Source of the DNA: Chloroflexota bacterium
GTDB lineage: Bacteria; Chloroflexota; Anaerolineae; Aggregatilineales; J027
Length of the DNA: 64,000 bases
Reading direction: 5' to 3'
NCBI GenBank assembly: GCA_024434115.1
Contig: QMIT01000004.1
Location: 217,073-281,072 of the forward strand
Below, in pieces: positions 8,308-16,389 of this stretch. The notes under the pieces are model-generated. The model was not told the origin of the DNA. It saw only the letters and a list, made by a program, of their open reading frames with translations, and ran no database searches. The number at the start of each line of letters is the position of its first letter. Within the stretch, counting starts at the first letter, position 1. The position numbers and the translations under genes are program-made.

Positions 8308-9729
8308 ATGACTACACAAGTAGGTACTCCGACTCACCCTCTGCGTGTGGCGATTATTGGGTCTGGCCCTTCCGGTTTTTATGCCGCCGAACACCTGCAA
8401 AAACAGCAAGCCCTGACTATCGAAATTGATATGTTTGACCGACTACCCACCCCCTATGGTTTGGTGCGCGGTGGTGTCGCCCCCGATCACGCCAAGATTA
8501 AATCGGTCACGAAGGTCTATGACAAAATCGCTGCCCACCCCAATTTCCGGTTCTATGGCAATGTGGAAATCGGCAAGGATATTGCGCACGCCGAACTGGT
8601 TGACCACTACCACATGATTATTTATGCCGTTGGAGCACAAACCGATAAACGGTTGGACATCCCCGGCGAAGATTTGGCAGGCAGCCACGCCGCTACTGAA
8701 TTTGTGGCATGGTACAACGGGCACCCGGATTACCGCAATTTTCAATTTGACCTGACCCAAGAGGCTGCTGCTGTTGTTGGGGTGGGAAATGTGGCAATGG
8801 ATGTTTGCCGCATCTTGGCCCGTTCGCACAACGAGCTTTATCAAACGGATATTGCCGATTATGCGTTGGAAGCGCTTAAGAACAGCAATATCAAGACGAT
8901 TTATGTTTTGGGGCGACGTGGGCCAGCACAGGCCGCCTACACCAACACAGAAATTAAAGAACTCGGCGAGATGGAAGAGGCGACGATTGTGGTATCCCCC
9001 GCCGAAGCCGAACTTGATCCCCTCAGCCAACAGGCCCTCGACGCCTCGAATGATCGGGCTATGCAGCGCAATGTCGAAATCGTCAAAAACTATACCCAGC
9101 ATCAGGCAGGCACGAAAAAACGCACGATTGTAATGCGCTTCTTGGTATCGCCCGTTGAAATTATCGGCACAGATAAGGTCGAGGCCATCAAAATCGTCAA
9201 AAACAAACTGGTGCAAAAAGGCGATGGCTCGCTGCGTCCAGTCGCTACTGAAGAAACCGAAATTTTGCCTGTTGGTCTCGTGTTCCGCTCGGTGGGTTAT
9301 CGCGGCGTACCCGTTGAGGGTGTGCCCTTCCGCGACGACTGGGGGACCATCCCCAACGAAGAAGGCCGCATTATCCATCTCGATACCCAAGCGCAGGTCA
9401 TTGGGGAATATGTGGTGGGCTGGATTAAACGCGGGCCAAGCGGGATTATCGGCACGAATAAGCCCGATTCGCAGGCCACTGTCAATGAACTTTTGGAAGA
9501 TTTGGCGGCGGGTAAGACGTTGAATCCGAAACACGCGGCCCGTACCGAATTAGAAAATCTGCTGGAAACGCGCCAAACCCCCTATGTCACCTACGCCGAT
9601 TGGCAATTGCTGGATCAGTTGGAGCAGGAACGCGGCGCGGCCATTGGGCGACCCCGTTTGAAATTCACCAGTATTCCGGCTATGCTTGAGGCCCTTGCCG
9701 AACGCAAGAAATCGGCAGAACCACAGTAG
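8308..9729 (+). CDS. FAD-dependent ferredoxin-NADP reductase, adrenodoxin-reductase (FprA) type
   Basis: A 473-residue flavoprotein that should pass electrons between NADPH and ferredoxin. The FAD-binding Rossmann motif is LRVAIIGSGPSGFYAAEHL near residue 12; the family motifs YGLVRGGVAPDHAKIKSV near 48 and VVGVGNVAMDVCRILAR (NADP site) near 160 follow; GWIKRGPSGIIGTNKPDS near 370 closes the FAD site. I chose ATG 8308 (MTTQVGTPTH) over the upstream ATG at 8254, which overlaps a TATAAT. The gene is divergent from the vertex-protein gene, sharing about 100 bases of promoter region. A ferredoxin-cyclase at 35473 is the only ferredoxin domain in the window. Confidence 0.92.
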   Translation: MTTQVGTPTHPLRVAIIGSGPSGFYAAEHLQKQQALTIEIDMFDRLPTPYGLVRGGVAPDHAKIKSVTKVYDKIAAHPNFRFYGNVEIGKDIAHAELVDHYHMIIYAVGAQTDKRLDIPGEDLAGSHAATEFVAWYNGHPDYRNFQFDLTQEAAAVVGVGNVAMDVCRILARSHNELYQTDIADYALEALKNSNIKTIYVLGRRGPAQAAYTNTEIKELGEMEEATIVVSPAEAELDPLSQQALDASNDRAMQRNVEIVKNYTQHQAGTKKRTIVMRFLVSPVEIIGTDKVEAIKIVKNKLVQKGDGSLRPVATEETEILPVGLVFRSVGYRGVPVEGVPFRDDWGTIPNEEGRIIHLDTQAQVIGEYVVGWIKRGPSGIIGTNKPDSQATVNELLEDLAAGKTLNPKHAARTELENLLETRQTPYVTYADWQLLDQLEQERGAAIGRPRLKFTSIPAMLEALAERKKSAEPQ

Positions 9730-9756
9730 CCATCGGCTCAGAGATTAGGAGGCATG

Positions 9757-10236
9757 ATGTCTGAGCGCATTGAAACTATCAAAAAAGCATTGGCAGAATC
9801 ACGCGAACGAGTCAATTATGTATTTGACCGCATGGGCGACGGATGGGACACGCCGATTTATTCCGACGGAGCCGCATGGAACGCGCATCAACTGGCGATC
9901 CACATGGCGATTTCGGATCGCGGTCTGAGCAATCAGGCCATCGGGATCGCCGCTGATAAGGAGATTATCCCTGCCGACTTCGACCTTGAACGGTTTAATC
10001 GGCGCTCGGTAGAGAAATCCGCCGAACGCACCATTGAACAAGTCCGTGAGGATATGGCAACTTCACGGGCTGAACTTTTGCAATGGTTGGATAACCTAGC
10101 GGATGAATCGGTGCTCGATAAAGAAGGCCGGATGGCGGCGTTGCATATTTGGTCAGTAGAGCGCATCCTGTATTGGGTTGCCAACCACGAAAAAACCCAT
10201 GCGGACGACATGGCACGGGTTGTTGGAATTTTGTAA
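9757..10236 (+). CDS. DinB-family metal-dependent protein
   Basis: A 159-residue four-helix-bundle protein of the DinB/YfiT superfamily. Metal-ligand histidines are visible in WNAHQLAIHMA near residue 30 and in NHEKTHADDMA near residue 145. Members include thiol S-transferases (mycothiol or bacillithiol dependent), and many are uncharacterised. AGGAGG lies at 9747-9752; ATG 9757 gives a better spacing than ATG 9754. It follows the ferredoxin reductase by 27 bases and is probably co-transcribed. A clean terminator follows the stop. Confidence 0.8.
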   Translation: MSERIETIKKALAESRERVNYVFDRMGDGWDTPIYSDGAAWNAHQLAIHMAISDRGLSNQAIGIAADKEIIPADFDLERFNRRSVEKSAERTIEQVREDMATSRAELLQWLDNLADESVLDKEGRMAALHIWSVERILYWVANHEKTHADDMARVVGIL

Positions 10237-10242
10237 TTGTGG

Positions 10243-10270
10243 ACGACCCTGCTAAAGTAGGGTCGTTTTA
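10243..10270 (+). terminator. intrinsic terminator after the DinB-like gene
   Basis: A perfect 8-bp stem, ACGACCCT (10243-10250) with AGGGTCGT (10259-10266), an 8-base loop, followed by TTTATT. It ends the reductase-DinB transcript. Confidence 0.85.
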
Positions 10271-10305
10271 TTCATAACCAAATATTGAAGGGTGCTATAC
10301 ATAAT

Positions 10306-10749
10306 ATGTATCCTCAAAAGCGTCGTTCAAATAGAACGCTTCTTTTCATACTTGGATGCCCAATACTCGCCTGTGCATTTTTATGCCTAGCTTGTTTCGG
10401 CTTTGGCATATTAAGCATGATTTTCGGTGAGGATACCAGTAATTCAACCCAAACTATCGAGACAGAAGATGACACTCTAATTGTTCCGGGAAATGGTTTT
10501 ATTGACGGCAGAGACCTAGAAGCGACTGAACCTATTACACTCAAACAAATTAATATATGGAACAATATTTCTCGTACTCGTGTAATCTGTACTCTCGAAC
10601 ATGGTACTCCTGTCAAGCTAGATGAGGCTGAATATATTGACGAAGAGCAAAGATGGTACTTAAAAGTGAATGCGAATGGCTGTGAGGGTTGGGTCTCCGA
10701 GCCATTTGTGAGTAGCCAGAAACATCCAGCAGTGGGCGAAATATCCTAA
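10306..10749 (+). CDS. membrane-anchored SH3b-domain protein
   Basis: A 147-residue protein with a basic start (YPQKRRSNRT) and one hydrophobic segment at about 14-42 (LLFILGCPILACAFLCLACF, Cys-rich). After a Glu/Thr-rich linker it has a single bacterial SH3 domain, ending RWYLKVNANGCEGWVSEP, in the C-terminal half. SH3b domains usually bind cell-wall peptides or act as extracellular spacers. ATG 10306 is preferred to TTG 10285; GAAGGG at 10287-10292 is the only candidate ribosome site. The gene stands alone behind a terminator. Confidence 0.72.
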   Translation: MYPQKRRSNRTLLFILGCPILACAFLCLACFGFGILSMIFGEDTSNSTQTIETEDDTLIVPGNGFIDGRDLEATEPITLKQINIWNNISRTRVICTLEHGTPVKLDEAEYIDEEQRWYLKVNANGCEGWVSEPFVSSQKHPAVGEIS

Positions 10750-10928
10750 TCAAGAGACTGGACGTTATGAGCCACAATTTAGCCTAATTCCTGAAAAATA
10801 AAAATAAACGGGTCAGACTGCTTGCGCGTTTGCCTATATAAATGCTAAACTCATCATATCGCAATCATTAGACATGCAGTTGGGTTATACCGGCTAGAAA
10901 CCTGCCCAAAAAAGGGAGCTTGTATCCG

Positions 10929-11309
10929 ATGAAGCGGATTTTAGTTGTGGATGACGAAATCGGCGCCCTGACGTTGATCGGCATCATGCTGGAACGTGGT
11001 GGCTTTGAAGTGCTCAAGGCGCAAAATGCTGATGAAGCGCTGACGATGCTCGAAAGTGATGTTCCAGATTTATTCATTCTGGACGTGATGATGCCGCGCA
11101 TTGATGGCATCGAACTCTGCCGGATGCTGCGTGAACGGGACGACACCAAAGATCGTCCGGTGCTCATTCTTTCGGCGCGGGGCGATGCAAAAAGCGTCAT
11201 TCAAGGGATGGAAGCTGGCGCAACCGATTATATTTTGAAGCCGATTTTTCATCATAATCTGGTGGCAAAAGTACGCAGCTTGCTCAATATGGACGCGGCA
11301 ACAGAATAG
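10929..11309 (+). CDS. single-domain response regulator (CheY-like receiver)
   Basis: A 126-residue receiver with no output domain. The acidic pocket is in ILVVDDEIG, the phosphoacceptor Asp in LFILDVMMPRIDG, the switch Ser in VLILSARGD and the Lys in YILKPI. It should relay phosphate or bind a partner protein directly. ATG 10929 (MKRILVVDDE) is chosen; GGGAG at 10914-10918 lies 10 bases upstream. Its neighbour 103 bases downstream is a ubiquitin-like/FHA/TIR fusion. An 8-bp inverted repeat lies between them. Confidence 0.93.
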   Translation: MKRILVVDDEIGALTLIGIMLERGGFEVLKAQNADEALTMLESDVPDLFILDVMMPRIDGIELCRMLRERDDTKDRPVLILSARGDAKSVIQGMEAGATDYILKPIFHHNLVAKVRSLLNMDAATE

Positions 11310-11342
11310 CCACCCGCTCCAACTCATTTCGTTTGGAAGAAT

Positions 11343-11373
11343 ACCCATGAGGCCTTCAAGTGGAATCATGGGT
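11343..11373. repeat. inverted repeat between receiver and TIR-fusion genes
   Basis: ACCCATGA (11343-11350) pairs perfectly with TCATGGGT (11366-11373) around a 15-base spacer. There is no T-run, so a regulatory stem or operator is as likely as a weak terminator. Confidence 0.4.
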
Positions 11374-11412
11374 TAACTGCTGAACAGTGCCACCCCAACG
11401 CTGAAGAAAATC

Positions 11413-12474
11413 ATGACCAAGATTCAAATTAGCTTGATTGATATGGCGGGCAATATCAGCCTGCTGCCTCTGCCAGACGATAAGCCATTGCAACAATTGG
11501 TTCCGTCTATTGTGACACTGCTTGATCTCACCGAGACGGACATAGGCGGACGGTTGCTGGATTACCGCTTGTTTTCTCGACGACTTCAGCGCGTACTCTC
11601 CTATGAAGGCACCCTTTTTTCCAATGGTGTTTTAGAAGACGACCAATTACGCATTGTGCCCGCCCCCTTTACGGAAAAACTTGAACTGGTCATGATGAGT
11701 GAGCCAGAACCGGACACGCGCTTGATCTTGGAACCGCGTGTGCGCATCACGATTGGACGCGGGTCGGATAACGATATTCTGATCCGGCATGTGGCGGTCA
11801 GTCGGAATCATGGCGAATTTACATGGCAAGATGGACTGCATATTTATCGTGATTTGGGGTCGGCCAATGGCAGCACCATCAACAATCAGATTGTCTCTGA
11901 GCCAATGCCGATTTCAGTGGGATCCATCCTGACGCTCTCCGATACGGTGCGAATGCGGTATCAAGAAAGCAAATCCGATATTTTGGAGTGGCTCGCTGCA
12001 CCCCGCCCACAGGTCGCCATGGATGAAAATGAGGTCACGGCCAGTAGCCTCAATACTGACCGTCTGCGAACGACCCTTTCCCCATTACCGCGCGGTAGTG
12101 TGTTTGTGAGTTATGCCCCCGAACAGGGCAACATTGCCGAGCAGCTTGCCAATCAACTGCGCCGCTCCAATTTCCAAATCTTTTGGGATCGAGAAATCCC
12201 GCCCGGCAGCAACGCCGATGAAGCCATTTCCAGCGGATTACGTTTGGCGGATGCGATGGTGGTGGTGCTTTCGCCAGAGGCCATCTTATCAACCGTTATG
12301 GCGCAGCAGTGGAATCAGTTTATGCTCAATCGTAAGCCGATTGTGCCGGTGATTTATGAAGAGTGCGTACTGCCACGCACCCTCCAAGACTATACCCCGA
12401 TTAAATATGTGGGCAGTTTTAACCGGATGGTCAATGATATTGTGGTGGCCTTATTCCGGGCGATGCGTGCCTAA
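11413..12474 (+). CDS. ubiquitin-like/FHA/TIR fusion protein
   Basis: A 353-residue cytoplasmic protein with three apparent domains. Residues 1-85 look like a YukD/EsaB-type ubiquitin fold (KIQISLIDMAGNISLLPLPD, then GTLFSNGVLEDDQLRIVP). Residues about 105-180 are an FHA domain with TIGRGSDNDI, VSRNHGEF and LGSANGSTIN, which should bind phosphothreonine. Residues about 228-320 are a TIR domain (SVFVSYAPEQGNIAEQL, FQIFWDREIPPGS, AMVVVLSPEA, KPIVPVIYEE). The residue aligning with the catalytic Glu of TIR NADases appears to be Asp269 next to Glu270, so enzyme activity is uncertain; it could be a scaffold. The start is ATG 11413, near GAAGAAA. The combination suggests phosphorylation-gated TIR signalling, which is inference. 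Confidence 0.87.
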   Translation: MTKIQISLIDMAGNISLLPLPDDKPLQQLVPSIVTLLDLTETDIGGRLLDYRLFSRRLQRVLSYEGTLFSNGVLEDDQLRIVPAPFTEKLELVMMSEPEPDTRLILEPRVRITIGRGSDNDILIRHVAVSRNHGEFTWQDGLHIYRDLGSANGSTINNQIVSEPMPISVGSILTLSDTVRMRYQESKSDILEWLAAPRPQVAMDENEVTASSLNTDRLRTTLSPLPRGSVFVSYAPEQGNIAEQLANQLRRSNFQIFWDREIPPGSNADEAISSGLRLADAMVVVLSPEAILSTVMAQQWNQFMLNRKPIVPVIYEECVLPRTLQDYTPIKYVGSFNRMVNDIVVALFRAMRA

Positions 12475-12491
12475 AACACCTCACCCCCCAA

Positions 12492-12516
12492 CCCCCTCTC
12501 CGACACAGTGAGGGGG
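12492..12516. repeat. C/G-rich intergenic hairpin, possibly a dispersed repeat
   Basis: CCCCCTC (12492-12498) pairs with GAGGGGG (12510-12516), within a run of C-rich bases from about 12478. It lies between two convergent genes (stops at 12474 and 12552) and could terminate both. Similar C-rich intergenic elements are often multicopy in genomes, but only one copy was noticed in this window. Confidence 0.5.
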
Positions 12517-12551
12517 AGCAAAACACCATTTGCCAAATTTTGTATAAAATC

Positions 12552-13994
12552 TCACGATACCCCCGCAAATTCACGGGCTTTGTTTAATAACTCCCCGACG
12601 GTTTCTTCAGAGGTCGCTTCGGCATAGAGACGCAGAACGGGTTCTGTACCGCTGGGTCGAATCAACAACCAGCTTTCGTCCGCCAAGATATATTTCACGC
12701 CGTCACGGGTCTGCACATCCTTGACCGTTTGGCCTGCCATCTTCGCGGGCGCATTGTCACTCAAACGTTTGGTCATTTCTTTCTTGGGAACAGGGTTATT
12801 TAAGTGCAGGTCAACCCGCTTGTAATGGGTCGGGCCAAATTCCTTTTGAACTTCGGTAACGATTTCATGCAGCGGGGTCGAGCGTCCAGCATCCCCCATG
12901 ATTTCCAATAACAATAGGCCCATCAAAATACCATCGCCTTCGGGAATATGGCCTTTGATACTCATGCCGCCGGATTCCTCACCACCAATCAGCACATTCC
13001 CACCAAGCATCAAATCCGCAATGTGATTAAAACCAACCGGGGTCTCATGCACTTTGAGGCCGTGTTTGGCAGCGATACGGTTAATCATGGCGGTGGTGCT
13101 GACGGTCTTGACTACATCCCCACGCAGACCGCGTTTCTCGACCAAATAGCGCAGGGCCAGCGCCATAATTTGATGGGGATCCACAAAATTGCCCCGGCTG
13201 TCCATCGCGCCAATGCGATCCGCGTCGCCATCGGTCACAATGCCCACATCCGCGTGCTCTTGCTGAATGGCGGCAGCGAGTACCCCCAAATGTTTGAGGA
13301 TGGGTTCGGGGTGGATGCCCTCAAAACCGGGGTTCATATAGCCGCGAATTTCACGCACGCTGCACCGCGTCCGGCCCAGAAAATCCCGAATCACGCCGCG
13401 CCCTGCCCCGAACATGGGGTCAGCAATAATGCGCAATTCGCCATTGGAGACCACATTTAAATCTACTAGCGTGCCGAGATGTTCATAGTATGTCCATGAG
13501 GGGTCAAAGCGCCGAATGACCTCCGTTTTATAGCCTTCCTCTAAATCCATCATCTGGGGTTCGCGCCCATCGGCGATGATCTTTTCGAGATAGGCTTCGA
13601 CCTTGAGGCAGTCGTCCGGGGAAGCTGACCCACCATAGGCCGCTTTTAACTTAAAGCCATTGTAACGGGGGGGATTGTGACTGGCGGTAATCATCACCCC
13701 GGCGATTGCGCCTTTGGCTTTGACATTATAGGAGACGGCGGGTGTGGGGGCATCGGTACGGGTGAGCCATGCGATGATGCCGTTACCTGCCATAACACGG
13801 GCCACATCCCATGCAAAACGATCTGAGAGGAAACGGGTGTCATAGCCGATCACGACTTCTGGTATACCGTTCCCGTGATAAAGTTCGTTCTTGATAAAAT
13901 CAGCGACGGCCTGTGCCACCAAACGCACATTGGCGAAGGTGAAATCCTCGGCGATAATCGCCCGCCAGCCATCGGTTCCAAATCGTACTGCCAT
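12552..13994 (-). CDS. phosphoglucomutase/phosphohexomutase
   Basis: A 480-residue member of the alpha-D-phosphohexomutase superfamily, which interconverts 1- and 6-phosphates of hexoses. All four active-site loops are present: the phosphoserine loop VMITASHNPPRYNGF near residue 100, the metal loop VTDGDADRIG near 248, the sugar-specificity loop GGEESGGM near 330 and the phosphate-binding loop RPSGTEPVLRLYAE near 450. The GEESG form fits glucose or mannose phosphates rather than glucosamine, although this is not decisive. It is the last gene of a four-gene minus-strand operon, 19 bases after the PP2C-like gene. Confidence 0.92.
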   Translation of the reverse strand: MAVRFGTDGWRAIIAEDFTFANVRLVAQAVADFIKNELYHGNGIPEVVIGYDTRFLSDRFAWDVARVMAGNGIIAWLTRTDAPTPAVSYNVKAKGAIAGVMITASHNPPRYNGFKLKAAYGGSASPDDCLKVEAYLEKIIADGREPQMMDLEEGYKTEVIRRFDPSWTYYEHLGTLVDLNVVSNGELRIIADPMFGAGRGVIRDFLGRTRCSVREIRGYMNPGFEGIHPEPILKHLGVLAAAIQQEHADVGIVTDGDADRIGAMDSRGNFVDPHQIMALALRYLVEKRGLRGDVVKTVSTTAMINRIAAKHGLKVHETPVGFNHIADLMLGGNVLIGGEESGGMSIKGHIPEGDGILMGLLLLEIMGDAGRSTPLHEIVTEVQKEFGPTHYKRVDLHLNNPVPKKEMTKRLSDNAPAKMAGQTVKDVQTRDGVKYILADESWLLIRPSGTEPVLRLYAEATSEETVGELLNKAREFAGVS

Positions 13995-14013
13995 AAATTT
14001 CCTACCTATCTTG

Positions 14014-15027
14014 CTATTTCAAAGTTAAAACAACTGCTGTCGCGTCATCATGCAGTTTAAAACGGGGGTATTTTTCACGCCCCGCGTCGGCCCGTTCTTC
14101 CGCACGCAACGCTGCTAAATAGCGGGCTGCTCCTTCACGCCGAATCCGTTGACCCATCGTTTCCAAACGGGCTTTGCGTTCGGGTGGGGATTCATGCAAT
14201 GCGGCGGGCCAGCTAAATCCGTCCGAGGCGACCACCACTACTGCTACTCCATCCAACGGAAGTGTGCCTGTGACAATGTAATCCGCCAATTCGGGCAGGC
14301 CATCAATCACCCCTACCCCGCTGCTAGGCATGGTCTGACCATTTTCATCCACATAATTGTGATAAACCCGATGGTCGCGGTCTAAGGAACGCACTACCGG
14401 ATCATTAACCGCCTCCAACATTGAGCGTTTTTGAGTGGACATGCTGCGCGAGGCCATAAACAGGGCTGATTCGTAATTCATACGGGCTTCGCGTTCGGTG
14501 GGGACTTCCACCCGCCCATCCTCATAAATCAACATCAAGGAGGTATCCCCGGCGTGGGCAAATTGCAGTACGTGATGTTGGGTATCAATCGTCGCTAGGG
14601 TGATGACGGCGGCGGGTAGAAACAGGCGGATTTTGCGCGGGTCGGTCAACAAAGCGGCGTGCTGCGGCTCGCGGGCCAAAATTTTTTCTGCCGAAAAAAT
14701 ATCCGGGACAACGTGTTCCAATAATTCGCGCAGGACATCATTGGCATCCAAAATCAAATCACGTGGGCTGATTTCCCCCTGCGAAATGGCAAGGCGGGTG
14801 AGGATGGCATCTCGCGCCACATTCGCCGCCAAACCTGCCGGGGTTATGCTGCTGCGTTCGCGCCGCAGATATTCATCCAATGGGCCAAAACGTGCTACCG
14901 AGGTCGCCCCGTCAATCGCGGCAATCGTAAAACGCGGTTGCCCATCATCGCGCTGATACAACACAAAGGCATCTTCGTTGGCCCGTTCGGGTTGATCGGG
15001 AGCAGGCTGACATATCACCTCAAACAT
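14014..15027 (-). CDS. PP2C-like protein phosphatase
   Basis: A 337-residue soluble protein with the landmarks of PPM/PP2C phosphatases: ERANEDAFVLY near residue 15, AAIDGATSVA near 37 (metal Asp-Gly), FAHAGDTSLMLIYEDGRVEV near 155 and VVVVASDGFSW near 255 (metal Asp). Such enzymes remove phosphate from Ser/Thr and oppose Hanks-type kinases. The family often has DGxG where this has DGAT, so it is a divergent member. Its ATG directly follows the TAG of the upstream phosphohexomutase with no gap, which implies coupled translation. FHA proteins elsewhere in the window are plausible partners in the same phospho-signalling. Confidence 0.8.
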   Translation of the reverse strand: MFEVICQPAPDQPERANEDAFVLYQRDDGQPRFTIAAIDGATSVARFGPLDEYLRRERSSITPAGLAANVARDAILTRLAISQGEISPRDLILDANDVLRELLEHVVPDIFSAEKILAREPQHAALLTDPRKIRLFLPAAVITLATIDTQHHVLQFAHAGDTSLMLIYEDGRVEVPTEREARMNYESALFMASRSMSTQKRSMLEAVNDPVVRSLDRDHRVYHNYVDENGQTMPSSGVGVIDGLPELADYIVTGTLPLDGVAVVVVASDGFSWPAALHESPPERKARLETMGQRIRREGAARYLAALRAEERADAGREKYPRFKLHDDATAVVLTLK

Positions 15028-16389
15028 CTAAAAATCCTCAACCTGCGGATAGACCTGCTTCAACAACCCCACCAGATGATTTTTATAGGCCCATGCGTCG
15101 GCTTCGGTATGCGCTTCAAAACGCAAACTCAAGACGGGTTCTGTGCCTGATGCCCGCAACAACCCCCAGCCGTTGGCATAGAGGACGCGGATGCCATCCA
15201 CATCTACGCAAGGTAGATTGCCAAGCCGGGCCTTTACGCTGTCAATTACAACCGATTTTTGTTCATCGGGGCAGTGGGGGCGATATTCGGGGGTGGTGAA
15301 ATAATCCGGCAGGGCGGCGATAATTGCGGAGAGGGGTCGTTGGTCTTCCGCCAATAATTCGACAATCCGGCCTGCGGCATAGATGCCATCGTCGAAGCCG
15401 TAATAGCGATCTGCAAAAAACATATGCCCACTGCTTTCGCCACCTAAAATCGCGCCCTCGGCCTGCATTTTAGCTTTGACCCGCGCATGGCCCGACTGCC
15501 ATAAAATCGGCTGACCGCCTGCATTTTGCACGGCATCAAACACCACCTGACTGCTCAGGACATCGCCCACAAATTTGCCGCCGGGGTTGCGGGTGATGAC
15601 ATCACAGGCCAACCACGCCATGATTTTGTCGGCACTGATAAACTGGCCTTTTTCATCTACTACCCCGACACGATCCGCATCGCCATCAAAAGCGAGGCCG
15701 ACATCCGCGCCGACTTCAACCACTTTGGCGGCAAGGGCACGCATATTTTCCGCTTTTTCGGGGTTGGGGTGATGATTGGGAAAATTGCCATCGGGGTCAC
15801 AAAAAAGCGCGGTGACGGTATGTCCTAGCTCGTCCAAGAGACGCGGCGCATAGGGGCCACCCATGCCATTCCCCGCATCCGCGACAATTTTCAGTGGGCG
15901 GGTTGGGCGAAACGAGGTGGCGAGGTATTGGATGTAGGCATCGTTAACCCCTGAACTGGCCGTGTAACCACCACCGGGGGTTAAATCGGACGGGGCGTAT
16001 TGCATATCGCGCAGGATACAGAGATCATCGCCCCAGATGGGACGGCTGCCAACCAATATCTTGAAGCCGTTATATTCCTTACCGAGATGGCTGGCGGTAA
16101 TCATGACCCCCGCCACACCCAAACGATAGGCCACCCAATAGAGTATCGGGGTCGCCACTAGGCCAATATCCAGCACATCCATGCCATTTTGTTTGAGGCC
16201 GTCCGCTAGTCCGTTGCGGAGGTCATGTGAACTGTGGCGGATGTCATAACCAACGACGATCTGGCCCATCTGATAATTTTGGCGTAAAAACAGCCCCAAG
16301 CGTGTGCCAATCTCTTGGGCCGTCTCACGAGTGACATCTATCCCAGTTTTGCCCCGAATATCATAGGTTTTGAAGATGCTCGGATTCAT
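15028..16389 (-). CDS. phosphomannomutase/phosphoglucomutase (ManB/AlgC type)
   Basis: A 453-residue phosphohexomutase distinct from the one at 12552. It starts MNPSIFKTYDIRGKTGIDV, typical of the ManB/AlgC group. The loops are VMITASHLGKEYNGFK near residue 98 (catalytic Ser), LAFDGDADRVGVVD near 240 (metal), GGESSGHMFF near 318 (sugar specificity) and RASGTEPVLSLRFE near 425. It should convert mannose-6-P or glucose-6-P to the 1-phosphate. ATG 16389 is the start; it overlaps the upstream stop by one base (TGATG). The upstream nucleotidyltransferase probably uses its product. Confidence 0.92.
   Translation of the reverse strand: MNPSIFKTYDIRGKTGIDVTRETAQEIGTRLGLFLRQNYQMGQIVVGYDIRHSSHDLRNGLADGLKQNGMDVLDIGLVATPILYWVAYRLGVAGVMITASHLGKEYNGFKILVGSRPIWGDDLCILRDMQYAPSDLTPGGGYTASSGVNDAYIQYLATSFRPTRPLKIVADAGNGMGGPYAPRLLDELGHTVTALFCDPDGNFPNHHPNPEKAENMRALAAKVVEVGADVGLAFDGDADRVGVVDEKGQFISADKIMAWLACDVITRNPGGKFVGDVLSSQVVFDAVQNAGGQPILWQSGHARVKAKMQAEGAILGGESSGHMFFADRYYGFDDGIYAAGRIVELLAEDQRPLSAIIAALPDYFTTPEYRPHCPDEQKSVVIDSVKARLGNLPCVDVDGIRVLYANGWGLLRASGTEPVLSLRFEAHTEADAWAYKNHLVGLLKQVYPQVEDF

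Noticed and set aside
8209..8409. 67-codon N-terminal extension of the vertex-protein frame
   Set aside because: The family starts at MQIARVMGT; the extension is unlike any shell protein and lies over the divergent promoter region.
8443..9534. Long minus-strand open frame (363 codons) opposite the reductase
   Set aside because: It is a mirror of a well-supported gene with clear motifs on the plus strand; the predicted protein resembles nothing.
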